DNA of 64,000 nucleotides from JBAOHV01 sp963714875 (GTDB lineage: Bacteria; Actinomycetota; Acidimicrobiia; Acidimicrobiales; Microtrichaceae): assembly GCA_963714875.1 (NCBI GenBank), contig CAVQQI010000011.1:806001-870000 (forward strand). The letters are read 5' to 3'. Below, piece after piece: positions 36,851-46,176 of this stretch. The translations under genes were made by a program, and so were the position numbers. Positions within the stretch are counted from its first letter, which is position 1. Every line of letters starts with the position of its first letter. Below the pieces are notes generated by a model. The model made no database searches, was not told where the DNA came from, and was given only the letters and a program-made list of their open reading frames with translations.

Positions 36851-37530
36851 CCCGCAACGACGCTCGACCCCGCGTGGGCGCACGGGTGCTCGGGGACAGG
36901 CTCGCAGCCGTTCCGCTCGTGGCGCTGCTCGCTGCCGTGCTCCTGTCGGCGTGTGGTCTGGGGTTCGACGACGAACCACGGGCGCTCAAGGAGACCGCCG
37001 ACACCACCACCACGGTGGTGTCACCCTCGGTCGGGCGCCTCTCCACGGTGTTGTACTTCGTCCGCGAAGGGGCGTTGGTGCCGGTTCGCCAAGAGCTCCA
37101 GGACCGGACCCCCTCCACCGTGCTCACGGCGCTCACGCAGTCCCCGACCGACGAATCGGTCAGCGGGCTGGGCACCTCGGTCCCGGTCGGCACCGAGCTG
37201 CTGGGCACCAGGCGCACCGGCGACCGGCTGATCGTCGACCTGTCGAGCGACTTCGAAGATGTCGTGGGGCTCTCCCGGCAGCAGGCCATCGGACAGATGG
37301 TCATGACCGTGACCGAACAGGGCGCCGTCGACCGCCTGGAGTTCAAGGTCGACGGCGACACCATCACCGTGAGCTCGCCGCTGCGCGGCGACACCACGAT
37401 CGTCGACCAGTGCGACTTCGCGAGCCTGCTCGCCACCCCGCTGAGCATCGCGTCAGCAGATCTGCCGCTCGCGACCAAAGAAGACCTCACACGTCGTCAG
37501 AACGAACTGGCGGCGGCCTGCCCCGAGTGA
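36847..37530 (+). CDS. GerMN-domain lipoprotein, LpqB-like
   Basis: A 227-residue lipoprotein: the signal ends LLSACG (lipobox), then a Thr-rich linker, then a GerMN domain (TVLYFVREGALVPVRQEL; PSTVLTALTQSP; LLGTRRTGDRLIVDLSSDF). It is shorter than mycobacterial LpqB, lacking the beta-propeller. LpqB modulates MtrB signalling; the same role is likely here since it is translationally coupled to the kinase gene. Converges with pfkA six bases away. Confidence 0.82.
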   Translation: MTRNDARPRVGARVLGDRLAAVPLVALLAAVLLSACGLGFDDEPRALKETADTTTTVVSPSVGRLSTVLYFVREGALVPVRQELQDRTPSTVLTALTQSPTDESVSGLGTSVPVGTELLGTRRTGDRLIVDLSSDFEDVVGLSRQQAIGQMVMTVTEQGAVDRLEFKVDGDTITVSSPLRGDTTIVDQCDFASLLATPLSIASADLPLATKEDLTRRQNELAAACPE

Positions 37531-37536
37531 TCCGGG

Positions 37537-38571
37537 TCAGGAGGCGAAGAACGGACGCGCCACCTCGTCGTAGAACTCCAGATCGACGGTCTTGGTGCGA
37601 TCCACCGCCGCTGCGAGCCCGACGTGCACGATCCGGTCGGCCTGCAGCGCGACCATCTGCCCCCAGGCACCCGCTGCGGCTGCATCCGCAGCAGCAGCGC
37701 CGTACCGGCTGGCGAGGATCCGGTCGAACGCCGTCGGGGTGCCGCCCCGCTGGATGTAGCCGAGGGTGGTGACGCGGGTCTCGATGCCGGTGCGGCCCTC
37801 GATCTCCGAGGCGATCAGCTGGCCGATCCCACCGAGGCGGGCATGCCCGAACCGGTCGATCTCGTACTCGGGTGTCGTCATGGTGCCCGGCACCGGGACC
37901 GCACCCTCGGCCACGACGACGATCGACGCGTAGCTCTTGCCGGCGTGGCGCCGCATCAGCGCCTCGCTCACCTCGCCGATGTCGAAGGGCACCTCGGGGA
38001 TGAGCGTCATCGTCGCCCCGCCGGCCAGTCCCGCGCGGACTGCGATGTGCCCGGTGTCGCGACCCATCACCTCGAGCACCATCACACGGTCGTGCGCCTC
38101 GGCCGTGGTGTGCAGCCGGTCGATCGCGGCAGAGGCCACGTGCACCGCGGTGTCGAACCCGAAGGTCAGCTCGGTCGCGTCGATGTCGTTGTCGATCGTC
38201 TTGGGCACACCGATGCAGGGCACGCCGTCGCGCTGCAGGTCCAGTGCTGCACCCAGCGAACCGTTGCCGCCGATGACCACGAAACCATCGAGGGCGTCGC
38301 GCACCATCGCCGCCCGCACCCGATCCACGCCGTCGTCGTACTGGTACGGCTGGACCCGAGAGGTGCCCAGGATCGTGCCGCCGCGGGGCAGGATCCCTCG
38401 ACAGCGGTCCACCGTGAGCGGCTCGGAGTCACCCTCGAGCACCCCGCGCCACGCATCGCGGAACCCGATCACGGTGCCACGGTGCACCCGTTCGGTCTTG
38501 CGCACCAGCGCCCGCAGCGCCGCGTTCAACCCTGGACAGTCTCCGCCGGAGGTCAGCACACCGATCCGCAT
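37537..38571 (-). CDS. pfkA: 6-Phosphofructokinase, group III type
   Basis: Phosphorylates fructose-6-phosphate. 344 residues from ATG 38571: GVLTSGGDCPGLNAALRAL, GGTILGTSR, VIGGNGSLGAA, PKTIDNDIDATELTFGFDTA, VMGRDTGHIA, YIQRGGTPTAFDR. The phosphoryl-donor loop reads GGNGS, with Gly at the position that is Asp in strict PPi enzymes, while PKTIDND has the Lys found in PPi and group III enzymes. ATP is the likelier donor but the mixed signature is worth testing. TAGTGT lies seven bases before the ATG. Divergent from glpK. Confidence 0.9.
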   Translation of the reverse strand: MRIGVLTSGGDCPGLNAALRALVRKTERVHRGTVIGFRDAWRGVLEGDSEPLTVDRCRGILPRGGTILGTSRVQPYQYDDGVDRVRAAMVRDALDGFVVIGGNGSLGAALDLQRDGVPCIGVPKTIDNDIDATELTFGFDTAVHVASAAIDRLHTTAEAHDRVMVLEVMGRDTGHIAVRAGLAGGATMTLIPEVPFDIGEVSEALMRRHAGKSYASIVVVAEGAVPVPGTMTTPEYEIDRFGHARLGGIGQLIASEIEGRTGIETRVTTLGYIQRGGTPTAFDRILASRYGAAAADAAAAGAWGQMVALQADRIVHVGLAAAVDRTKTVDLEFYDEVARPFFAS

Positions 38572-38578
38572 CTGCGAC

Positions 38579-38584
38579 ACACTA
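38579..38584 (-). promoter_or_regulatory. -10 element for pfkA
   Basis: TAGTGT on the minus strand, seven bases before the pfkA ATG, with no ribosome binding site between them. Confidence 0.55.
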
Positions 38585-38659
38585 CGACGCGCCCCCACAC
38601 CCGCTGACACCACCTCCGCCGATCAACCGCCACGTCTGATCTACAGCCGCCGCGACCGT

Positions 38660-38665
38660 TAGGTT
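38660..38665 (+). promoter_or_regulatory. -10 element for glpK
   Basis: TAGGTT followed by eight bases and the glpK ATG at 38674. It shares the short divergent gap with the pfkA promoter. Confidence 0.5.
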
Positions 38666-38673
38666 GTGCCGCC

Positions 38674-40200
38674 ATGTCCAACGATGCAGCGCAGGATCCC
38701 GTGGTGATCGCGATCGATGCCGGCACCACTGGCGTGCGGGCGTTCGCGATCGACACCGATGGCCGCCCCGTGGGGCGGACCTATCGGGAGTTCACCCAGC
38801 ACTTCCCTCGGCCCGGCTGGGTCGAGCACGACGCGGAGGAGATCTGGGAGACGACGCGTGCGGTGCTGGACGAGCTCCACCGACTTCTGGACCGCCCGGT
38901 CGCCGCGGTCGGCGTGACCAACCAGCGTGAGACCGTGGTGGCATGGGACCGCAGCACCGGTCGACCCCGCCACCGGGCCATCGTGTGGCAGGACCGTCGG
39001 ACCGCGCAGCGCTGTGACGAGCTGGCCGACGGCGGAGAACTGGACCGGGTTCGCCGACTCACCGGACTGGTGCTGGACCCCTACTTCTCGGGGTCGAAGA
39101 TGGAGTGGCTGCTCGGTCCCGGCGGCGTCGCAGCGGACGGGGACCTTGCGTTCGGCACGATCGACAGCTGGATCGTCTGGAACCTGACCGGCGGGGCTCG
39201 GCACGTGACCGACCCTTCCAACGCCAGCAGAACGATGCTCTACGACATCTGTGAGCACCGGTGGTCCGAGGAGCTCTGCGATCTGTTCGGCGTACCGCTC
39301 GAGTCACTGCCAGAGGTGCTGCCCTCTGCTGGTGGGTTCGGCCGCACGGTGCAGGGTTGCGGGCTCCCCGTCGGCACGCCGATCACCGGCATCGCCGGCG
39401 ACCAGCAGTCGTCGCTGTTCGGCCAGGCCTGCGTGCACCCCGGCATGGCGAAGAACACCTACGGCACCGGTTCGTTCGTGCTGATGAACATCGGCACGAC
39501 CTGCCCCGAGCCCGCCCGGGGCCTGCTGACCACGGTCGGATGGCGGATTCCCTCCTCGATGCTCGGAGCATCCGGTGGCGACGAGCTGGTGACCCACTAC
39601 GCACTCGAGGGGGCGATCTTCGTCACCGGTGCGGCCGTGCAGTGGCTGCGCGACGGGTTGGGGCTGATCGAGGACGCCGCCGAGGTCGGACCTCTCGCCG
39701 GATCGGTGGACGACAGCGCCGGGCTCGTGGTGGTCCCTGCGTTCGCCGGGCTGGGCTCGCCCTACTGGGACCCCTACGCCCGCGGCACCGTCATGGGCAT
39801 CACACGCGGCGTCGGACGAGCGCACCTGGCTCGTGCGGTGGTCGAGTCGATGGCGTACCAGACCCGCGACGTGGTCGAGGCGATGACCTCGGTGGCGGGC
39901 GAGCAGCTCGCGGAGCTACGGGTCGACGGCGGAGCCGCGGCGATGGACCTCCTGTTGCAGCTCCAGGCAGACCAGCTCGGCGTACCGGTCGCCCGTTCTG
40001 CGGTGTCCGAGACGACCGCACTGGGTGCTGCTGCGCTCGCCGGGCTCGGCGTCGGGATCTGGGACACCGTGGAGGAGGTGAACCAGCGCTGGCGTGCCGA
40101 CGCACGCGTCGAACCCGCTGAGGACCGCAGCGGGGTGGACGACGACTATGCACAGTGGCTCCGTGCGGTCGATCGATCCAGGAACTGGGCGACGGACTGA
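38674..40200 (+). CDS. glpK: Glycerol kinase
   Basis: Makes sn-glycerol-3-phosphate from glycerol and ATP. 508 residues: VIAIDAGTTGVRAFAID (phosphate loop), GVTNQRETVVAWDRSTG, IVWQDRRTAQRCDEL, TGLVLDPYFSGSKMEWLL, GIAGDQQSSLFGQAC, KNTYGTGSFVLMN, and LRVDGGAAAMDLLLQLQAD (FGGY C-terminal signature). All glycerol-kinase segments are present, unlike the more divergent FGGY kinase at 57434. It is transcribed alone, divergent from pfkA. Confidence 0.95.
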   Translation: MSNDAAQDPVVIAIDAGTTGVRAFAIDTDGRPVGRTYREFTQHFPRPGWVEHDAEEIWETTRAVLDELHRLLDRPVAAVGVTNQRETVVAWDRSTGRPRHRAIVWQDRRTAQRCDELADGGELDRVRRLTGLVLDPYFSGSKMEWLLGPGGVAADGDLAFGTIDSWIVWNLTGGARHVTDPSNASRTMLYDICEHRWSEELCDLFGVPLESLPEVLPSAGGFGRTVQGCGLPVGTPITGIAGDQQSSLFGQACVHPGMAKNTYGTGSFVLMNIGTTCPEPARGLLTTVGWRIPSSMLGASGGDELVTHYALEGAIFVTGAAVQWLRDGLGLIEDAAEVGPLAGSVDDSAGLVVVPAFAGLGSPYWDPYARGTVMGITRGVGRAHLARAVVESMAYQTRDVVEAMTSVAGEQLAELRVDGGAAAMDLLLQLQADQLGVPVARSAVSETTALGAAALAGLGVGIWDTVEEVNQRWRADARVEPAEDRSGVDDDYAQWLRAVDRSRNWATD

Positions 40201-40221
40201 GCCTGCCCAGCTCAGCGCCGA

Positions 40222-40845
40222 TCAGAGCAGCGCTGCCAGACCTGCCAGCACCTCGCGCTCGCGGCCCCGCAACGGCGAGGCACTCCGACCGACCGCCAGC
40301 ACGAGATCGGAACCGTCAACCGGCGCAACTGCGAGCTCCTGCAGGCTGACGGGCATCCCGTCGGCCATGGCGCCGCGGACGAACGCGACCAACCAGGCAG
40401 GATCGGGCATGTCGGTTCCGGCCGAGTTGACCAACCGGTCCGAGGTGGGGTCCACGAGTGCCGCCCACTCCCCGCCCAGCAGCGCGACCGCGCCCTCGAC
40501 CACGATGCCGGCCCGCAGCTCCGCTGTCGCCGGATCGCCCGCTCCCACCGAGCGGACCCGGTGCGCGACGCCCAGCGCCGTGACCGCCGGGTCGGGCGGC
40601 GGGCCGGCGAGCGGTCGGATGTTCTCGACATCGACACCCTCCACCTCGCCGATCTCTGCCAGCAGCAGATCGACCAGCTCCGGGTCGGGCAGGTCGATCA
40701 CCAGCTCGTCGATCGCCCGTCCGGCGCCGCGTTCGATGATGTCGATGCCGATGACGTCCGCTCGCACTGCACCCATGCGGCTGGCCACGGAGCCGAGGGC
40801 TCCCGGTCGATCGGGCAACCAGACGCGGACGACGAAGACAGGCAC
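40222..40845 (-). CDS. ACT-domain protein
   Basis: 207 residues. The first 80 form an ACT domain (FVVRVWLPDRPGALGSVASRM, then DELVIDLPDPELVDLLLAEI), a fold that binds amino acids to regulate enzymes. Residues about 100-200 look like a degenerate GAF-like domain (ATAELRAGIVVEGAVALLGG; SLQELAVAPVDGSDLVLAVGR). No catalytic domain is attached, so it may be a free-standing regulatory subunit. GTG start with TAGTGT six bases upstream. Convergent with glpK. Confidence 0.75.
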   Translation of the reverse strand: MPVFVVRVWLPDRPGALGSVASRMGAVRADVIGIDIIERGAGRAIDELVIDLPDPELVDLLLAEIGEVEGVDVENIRPLAGPPPDPAVTALGVAHRVRSVGAGDPATAELRAGIVVEGAVALLGGEWAALVDPTSDRLVNSAGTDMPDPAWLVAFVRGAMADGMPVSLQELAVAPVDGSDLVLAVGRSASPLRGREREVLAGLAALL

Positions 40846-40851
40846 GGCGCC

Positions 40852-40857
40852 ACACTA
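40852..40857 (-). promoter_or_regulatory. -10 element for ACT-domain gene
   Basis: TAGTGT on the minus strand, exactly six bases before the GTG at 40845. Confidence 0.6.
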
Positions 40858-40919
40858 CCCAGCGGGTGTGACGCCCCTGTTTCGCGCCGATGACGCTTCG
40901 TCCGAGCGTTGCAGCGGTC

Positions 40920-40935
40920 TTGACCGGTCGGTCAA
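40920..40935 (+). promoter_or_regulatory. TetR-type palindromic operator
   Basis: TTGACCGGTCGGTCAA: perfect 6-bp inverted arms (TTGACC/GGTCAA) around GGTC. It lies 23 bases before the tetR ATG and covers its -35 region; TAGCGT at 40946-40951 is a -10 seven bases before the ATG. The location predicts autorepression, possibly together with the divergent ACT gene. Confidence 0.8.
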
Positions 40936-40958
40936 GGTTCGTTGGTAGCGTGGAGGAG

Positions 40959-41558
40959 ATGTCGTCACGTCGCCTCACCCAGCGGGGCAAGGAACGGCGG
41001 GCGCAGCTGTTGGCCTACGCCACGACGCGCTTCGCCCAGGACGGGTACCACCCCACCTCGGTCGCCGACATCGTCGATGGGATCGGCGTCGGCAAAGGCG
41101 TCTTCTACTGGTACTTCTCCTCCAAGGAGGAGCTGTTCGTCGAGATCCTGCGAACCTCGCAGAAGGACATGCGACGGCGACAGCAGCGCGTCATCGACGA
41201 TGTCGACGATCCGGTGCGTCGCGTCGAGCTGGGCATCCGTGCCGGCGTCGCGTGGCTGGCCGAGCACAACGATCTGCGACGCCTGTTCGAGTTCGCCCGC
41301 ACCGAATCGACGTTCAAAGCAGCGATGCGTGCCGGGCAGTCGGTCCTGGTCGCCGATGCGGTGGTCCACCTGAAGGAAGCCATCGTCGACGGACGCATCC
41401 CCGAGCGTGACCCCGAGGCGCTGGCGCTCGCGATCCTCGGTGTGTCGAACCAGCTGACCAACGTGTACATCGACGAGCGCGGCGAGGGTGCGGAGATGGT
41501 GGCCGACCTGGTGGTCGACTTCTGCATGCACGGCATGGGCGTGCGTGGCAGCGACTGA
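40959..41558 (+). CDS. TetR family transcriptional regulator
   Basis: 199 residues. The DNA-binding domain spans about 8-55: RRAQLLAYATTRFAQDGYHP, then TSVADIVDGIGVGKGVFYWYF with the typical recognition helix, then SSKEELFVEIL. The ligand domain is helical and unassigned. I place the start at ATG 40959, just downstream of the -10; in-frame GTG codons further up would lie inside the operator. Convergent with and touching alaC. Confidence 0.92.
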   Translation: MSSRRLTQRGKERRAQLLAYATTRFAQDGYHPTSVADIVDGIGVGKGVFYWYFSSKEELFVEILRTSQKDMRRRQQRVIDDVDDPVRRVELGIRAGVAWLAEHNDLRRLFEFARTESTFKAAMRAGQSVLVADAVVHLKEAIVDGRIPERDPEALALAILGVSNQLTNVYIDERGEGAEMVADLVVDFCMHGMGVRGSD

Positions 41559-42735
41559 TCAGCCGAGCTTCGGCAGCGCCCTGCGCAGGTTGCGCATGGC
41601 CTGGTTGACCCGCTGCTCGTTCTCGATCATGGCGAAACGCACGTGCCCTTCGCCGCCCGGGCCGAATCCCACCCCTGGCGACAGCGCCACGTGGGCCTCC
41701 TTGACCAGGAAGGAGCAGAACTCCACCGAGCCCATCTCTGCGTACGGCTCGGGGATCTTCGCCCAGGCGAACATCGTGCCCATCGGCGGATCGATGTCCC
41801 AGCCGATCCGGTTGAGCCCACTGCACAGGGTGTCACGCCGGCGACTGGTAGATCTCGTTGACCTCGACGGGGTAGTCGGCCAACTCGTTCATGGTCACCG
41901 TGGCGGCGATCTGGATCGGCTGGAAGGTGCCGTAGTCCAGGTACGACTTCAGCTTGGCCAGCGCCGCGATGACCTCGGGGTTGCCCAGCAGGAACGCCAC
42001 CCGCCACCCCGCCATCGAGAACGACTTGGTCATGGAGTACAGCTCGACGGCGACCTCCTTGGCGCCCTCGGCCTGCAGGATCGACGGCGGCCGGTAGCCG
42101 TCGAAGCCCAGGTCGGCGTAGGCGTTGTCGTGGACGAGCACGACCTCCTTCTCACGAGCGAAGTCGACCACGCGCTGCATGAAGGCGAGGTCGACGCATG
42201 TCGTGGTCGGGTTGTGCGGGAACGACAGGACGATCACGCGTGGCTTGGGGTGGGAGTACTCCCATGCCGTCACCATGTTGTCGAAGAAGTCGTCGCCCGT
42301 CCCCAGGGGGATCTCACGCACGTTCGCGCCGGCGAACAGCGGGCCGAAGATGTGGATCGGGTAGCTGGGGCTGGGCACCAGTGCCGCGTCGCCCTGGTCG
42401 AGCAGCACCCACATGAGGTGGCTGAAGCCCTCTTTCGCTCCGATGGTCGAGATGACCTCGGTCTCGGGGTCGATGTCGACACCGAAGCGGTGCTGGTAGT
42501 ACCCGGCGGCGGCCTCTCGCAGCTTGGGGATGCCCCGCGACGCCGAATACCGGTGGTTGCGCTCGTTGTGTGCAGCCTCGGTGAGCTTCTCGACCGCGAT
42601 CTCCGGTGAGGGGAGGTCCGGGTTGCCGAATCCCAGGTCGATGATGTCCGCACCGTCGCGCCGGGCGGCGACCTTCAGGCTGTCGATGATCGTGAAGACA
42701 TACGGCGGCAGCGAGGTGATGCGGCGGAACTCCAT
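41559..42735 (-). CDS. alaC: AlaC-type alanine aminotransferase (class I), one frame break
   Basis: PLP aminotransferase closest to AlaC/AlaA alanine transaminases. The main frame runs from ATG 42735: FRRITSLPPYVFTIIDSLK, DIIDLGFGNPDLPSP, HRYSASRGIPKLREA, VLLDQGDAALVPSPSYPIHI, SFPHNPTT, VHDNAYADLGFDG and the PLP lysine in SMTKSFSMAGWRVAF. It breaks near 41843 after NEIYQS; the next frame supplies the C-terminus (PPMGTMFAWAKIPEPY; GFGPGGEGHVRFAMIENE). Removing one base gives 391 residues, normal length. TAGCGT lies six bases before the ATG. LL-DAP aminotransferase is an alternative of the same fold. Confidence 0.87.
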
Positions 42736-42741
42736 GGGTGA

Positions 42742-42747
42742 ACGCTA
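42742..42747 (-). promoter_or_regulatory. -10 element for alaC
   Basis: TAGCGT on the minus strand, six bases before the ATG at 42735. Confidence 0.55.
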
Positions 42748-42784
42748 GCCCTCGCGGGCCCATGGTCCGGAACGACCGGCGGGC

Positions 42785-43756
42785 TCAGATGGCGTGACGG
42801 TGCGCTCCGAGGATCGCCGCACCGATGGCACCCGCCTCGGGACCGCCGGGGCTGACCAGGATGCGGACGTTGCGATCACGCACCGCGGTGCTGAAGCGCT
42901 GTTCCAGCTCCGCACCGATCAAGTGCTCGAGCAGGTCGCCGTGGGCGCTCAGCCCACCGCCGATCACCACCGCTTCGGGATCGAGCACCTCGATCAGGTT
43001 GGCGATGCCGAGCGCCACGTAGCCGGCCCACTCGGTGAAGATCGCCATGGCGGAGGGCTCGCGGGTCCCGAGCAACCCGGTGACGTGCTCGCCGCGTACC
43101 TCGGCGGCCGAGCCGGCCAGCTCCAGCAGCGCTGGCGCGTCGCCACGTTCGATCGCCAGGCGTGCCAGCCGGGCCAGCCCGGTGCCCGAGGCGAACGTCT
43201 CCCAACAGCCCCGCTGCCCACACGGGCACTCCGGACCGGACGGGTCGATCACCATGTGGCCGGGCTCACCGGCGAACCCGTTGGCGCCGCGCAACAGCCG
43301 GCCGTCGAGCACGATCCCGCCGCCGATCCCGGTGCCGATGGTGACCGCGACCAGGCTCTCGCAGTCGCGGGCGACCAGCCGCAGCGCTGCCACCGCAGCG
43401 CAGTTCGCGTCGTTGTCGACCAGGGTCGGCAGGTCGAAACGCAGGCCCAGCTCACCCGCCACGTCCACCCCGATGAGGCCCGGGGTGTTCGGCGCGCTCC
43501 GCACCATGCCGTGGCGGTCGACGAAGCCCGCCAAGCCCACCCCGATCGCCGCGGGCACGGTGGCATCACGTTCGATCAGGGCTCGCACGGACTGCACGAC
43601 CATGTCGATCGCCTGGTCGGTGCGGCCGTGCGACGGCAGCAGTTCCCGGTCGAGCACGACAGGTTTGCCGCCGTGGGGAGGAAGTTCCACCAGCACTGCG
43701 ATCGTCTTCGTTCCGCCCACATCGACGCCGATGTAGCGGGGAGAAGTCAGGGTCAT
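42785..43756 (-). CDS. ROK family glucokinase
   Basis: 323 residues. YIGVDVGGTKTIAVLVE (phosphate loop), FDLPTLVDNDANCAAVAA (catalytic Asp), TIGTGIGGGIVLDGRLLRG, GHMVIDPSGPECPCGQRGCWE (zinc site CxCGxxGCxE) and EVLDPEAVVIGGGLS (adenine loop). The overall pattern matches bacterial glucokinase of the ROK family (PpgK/GlkA relatives) better than the shorter ROK protein at 21400. It follows the SMC-like gene by 55 bases on the same strand. Confidence 0.9.
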   Translation of the reverse strand: MTLTSPRYIGVDVGGTKTIAVLVELPPHGGKPVVLDRELLPSHGRTDQAIDMVVQSVRALIERDATVPAAIGVGLAGFVDRHGMVRSAPNTPGLIGVDVAGELGLRFDLPTLVDNDANCAAVAALRLVARDCESLVAVTIGTGIGGGIVLDGRLLRGANGFAGEPGHMVIDPSGPECPCGQRGCWETFASGTGLARLARLAIERGDAPALLELAGSAAEVRGEHVTGLLGTREPSAMAIFTEWAGYVALGIANLIEVLDPEAVVIGGGLSAHGDLLEHLIGAELEQRFSTAVRDRNVRILVSPGGPEAGAIGAAILGAHRHAI

Positions 43757-43811
43757 CGCAGGTCAGTCGATCACAGCAGGGCCGTGCTCGGCCACTGCAC
43801 CGCCCGAGCGC

Positions 43812-46112
43812 TCAGACCCCGACGATGCGTCCCCGCCCACCAAGGCCGGTGGCCCAGGCAGCGACAGCGTCGTCGTCGCTCAGGACCACGACCTGCACCA
43901 CGTCCGACATGCGGTCCAGTCGGGCCAGGACCCGGTCCAGCGCGGCAGGATCCTCGGGAAGGCCGTCCACGGCGAGTGGCAGCGACCCGACGAACGACAG
44001 CGAGCGCTGCCGCGCCAGATGGGAGATCAACACCCATTCCGCCGTCGTGGGGTCTGCTGCGACGCCGGTGGCGGAGGGCGGGGCGGACGGGCTGGGCGGT
44101 GTGGGCGTGCCCGGCGCGCCGGGCGGGGTCGGGTCGGGCGGGGTCGGGGCGGGCGGGATCGGGGCGGGCGGGGTCGGTGGCACGGTGGCCACCTCGACGT
44201 TCGAGATCTTGGCGAGCAGGTCACGCTCCCGGTCGCGCAGCTCCAACTCCTCGGTGCGCAGCTCGGCCAGCGCCGCCGTGGCCTCCTCGTGGGACCTGAC
44301 CCGCTCCTGGGCGAGCGCCAGGCGGTCCAGGGCGTCGTCGAGCTCCGCTTCGACCTGTGCCCAGCGTTCGACGCGCTCGGAGTCGTCACCATCTGACCGC
44401 CCGGCGACCAGGTGCTCGAGCTCGACGATGACCGACTCGGTCGAGGTGATCCACCGCGCCAACTGCTCGAGCCACCCGATCCAGTGATCGAGCGCGGCCT
44501 GCAGCTGCCCCCGCTCCGCAGCGCGTTCGGCCGGTGACCGATCACCCTGCGGTGCCGGCGGGGGCGGCAGCACGGGAAGGTCGGGGAGATCGGGGATCGG
44601 CACAGGTCCGTCGGGACCCGCGCCGGGCAGCGATGCGGCAAGTGCATCGGCCTGGGTCAGGATCTGCGTCGCGTCGGCGAGCGCCCCGTCCAGGTCGTTG
44701 TCATCGATCAGTCGCCGGTCCCACAACGCGACCGAAATGCGATGCACCAGGCTCGCCGCCGCCTGACCCGAGTGCACCTCGTCGGCCAGCTGCTCGGGCT
44801 CGGGCAGCTCCCCCGCCGCGGGCACGGGTGACGGCGCCGCTCCTCCGTCGTCGCCGAGCAGCTCCACTGCCTCGAGGAGCAGACGGTGCAGCTGCGCAGC
44901 AGCCTCGGAGCGGGCTGCGAGCACCCTCGGGCTGTCGACCTCGACGAGTCGTTCGAGCTCGGACTCGAGCTCGGCGATCCGCTGCATCGCAGCCTCGGCA
45001 CGCGAGGCACGGTCGAGCTCGGCGCGCACCGTCGGGATCCCCATCACGTAGGCGCTGTAGGTGTCGAAGCCCATGCGGTCGAGCAGGATCGCCTCTTCGG
45101 AGCGCAGTTCCATGACCCGCCGCTTGTTGCGCGCCGCGCCGAGCACGCTCTGGCGTTCGTCGACGGTGAAGATCTCGTCACGCACCGCTTCGAGGCGCTG
45201 GATCACCGAACGGTCGACCGGCGTGGCGCGTGCGTTGAGTTGCGCGTCGTCGGCCTCGGCGCGGGCATGATCGAGCTCGGCTGCCATCTGCCCGACTCGT
45301 GTCTGCACCTCGTCGCGCTGCTCGGTCAGCTCACGCACCCGCGCTGCAGCGGCATCCAGCTGAGCTGCGTGACGACGTGCCGCGGGGTCCGGTTCGGCGC
45401 CCGGCGCGACCGTCGCTGCAAGCCGAGCGCTGGCGGCACGCGCTCCTGCCTCGGATGCGACCACGCCGCTGACGCGGTCCACGAGCGAGCGAACCGCTGC
45501 GAGCTGGGCGGAGGCGACGTCGACCTGGGAGCGCTGCTCATCACGTTCGCGCTCCCAGTCCACACGCAGCGAGGCCCGTCGCATCTCGAGCGCGTCGATC
45601 TGACCGAGACACACCTCGAGTGCCGCGGTCGAGAACGAGTCCAGTCCGCTGCGGGCGGCATCCATCCGCAGCCCGAGCTCGGTTCGGGCGCTGGTGACCT
45701 CGCGCAGTTGCGCCCGGAGATCGGCCTCGTCGTCGCTGACGACCTCGACCGGCGGCGGCAGGTTGTCGGCGAAGGAGACCGCGTCCGGCGTGGTGCCTCG
45801 GGGCGAACCCGGCGAGGTGGGCCCGGATGTCGGTGCGGACGCGGCGATCCCGTGCCCGCTCAGGGAGAGCACCGGATCGACCGCACCGTCGAGACGCAGC
45901 TGGGCGATCGTGGTCGCGTCGAGCGCGAGCTGGACGCCACTGACCTCGATGACACCTGATTCGCTGGGCGCGCCGCCGTCGGCGACCGCCCTGAGCGTCT
46001 CGAGGAAGCGTCGGCGCAGCTCCGGTGACGCGCCGCGCAGCACCGTGAGGCGCGGGTGCACCTCGAGTGCGGCGCCGCCGGGCGCGATCTTGTCGATGCG
46101 GACGATTCTCAT
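43812..46112 (-). CDS. SMC/Rad50-like coiled-coil protein lacking a Walker A motif
   Basis: 766 residues. The first 90 and last 90 residues look like the two half-ATPases of SMC/Rad50 proteins and the middle is long alternating coiled coil (about 115-620). The N-terminus (MRIVRIDKIAPGGAALEVHP, then RLTVLRGASPELRRRFLETL) aligns with the SMC strand-loop-helix, but GxxGxGKS is replaced by GASPELRRR. The C-terminus (LPLAVDGLPEDPAALDRVL, VVQVVVLSDDDAVAAWA) resembles the Walker B/D-loop/His-loop region, again without the Asp-Glu pair. A Pro/Thr-rich hinge (about 625-670) interrupts it. It is probably a structural, non-hydrolysing relative. It lies downstream of the ArsA-like and acidic protein genes. 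Confidence 0.65.
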   Translation of the reverse strand: MRIVRIDKIAPGGAALEVHPRLTVLRGASPELRRRFLETLRAVADGGAPSESGVIEVSGVQLALDATTIAQLRLDGAVDPVLSLSGHGIAASAPTSGPTSPGSPRGTTPDAVSFADNLPPPVEVVSDDEADLRAQLREVTSARTELGLRMDAARSGLDSFSTAALEVCLGQIDALEMRRASLRVDWERERDEQRSQVDVASAQLAAVRSLVDRVSGVVASEAGARAASARLAATVAPGAEPDPAARRHAAQLDAAAARVRELTEQRDEVQTRVGQMAAELDHARAEADDAQLNARATPVDRSVIQRLEAVRDEIFTVDERQSVLGAARNKRRVMELRSEEAILLDRMGFDTYSAYVMGIPTVRAELDRASRAEAAMQRIAELESELERLVEVDSPRVLAARSEAAAQLHRLLLEAVELLGDDGGAAPSPVPAAGELPEPEQLADEVHSGQAAASLVHRISVALWDRRLIDDNDLDGALADATQILTQADALAASLPGAGPDGPVPIPDLPDLPVLPPPPAPQGDRSPAERAAERGQLQAALDHWIGWLEQLARWITSTESVIVELEHLVAGRSDGDDSERVERWAQVEAELDDALDRLALAQERVRSHEEATAALAELRTEELELRDRERDLLAKISNVEVATVPPTPPAPIPPAPTPPDPTPPGAPGTPTPPSPSAPPSATGVAADPTTAEWVLISHLARQRSLSFVGSLPLAVDGLPEDPAALDRVLARLDRMSDVVQVVVLSDDDAVAAWATGLGGRGRIVGV

Positions 46113-46176
46113 CAGGACCTCGGCTCTCGATCGGCAGGATCGGGTCGGCCGTGAGCATCCTGGATCATGGTGTGGC

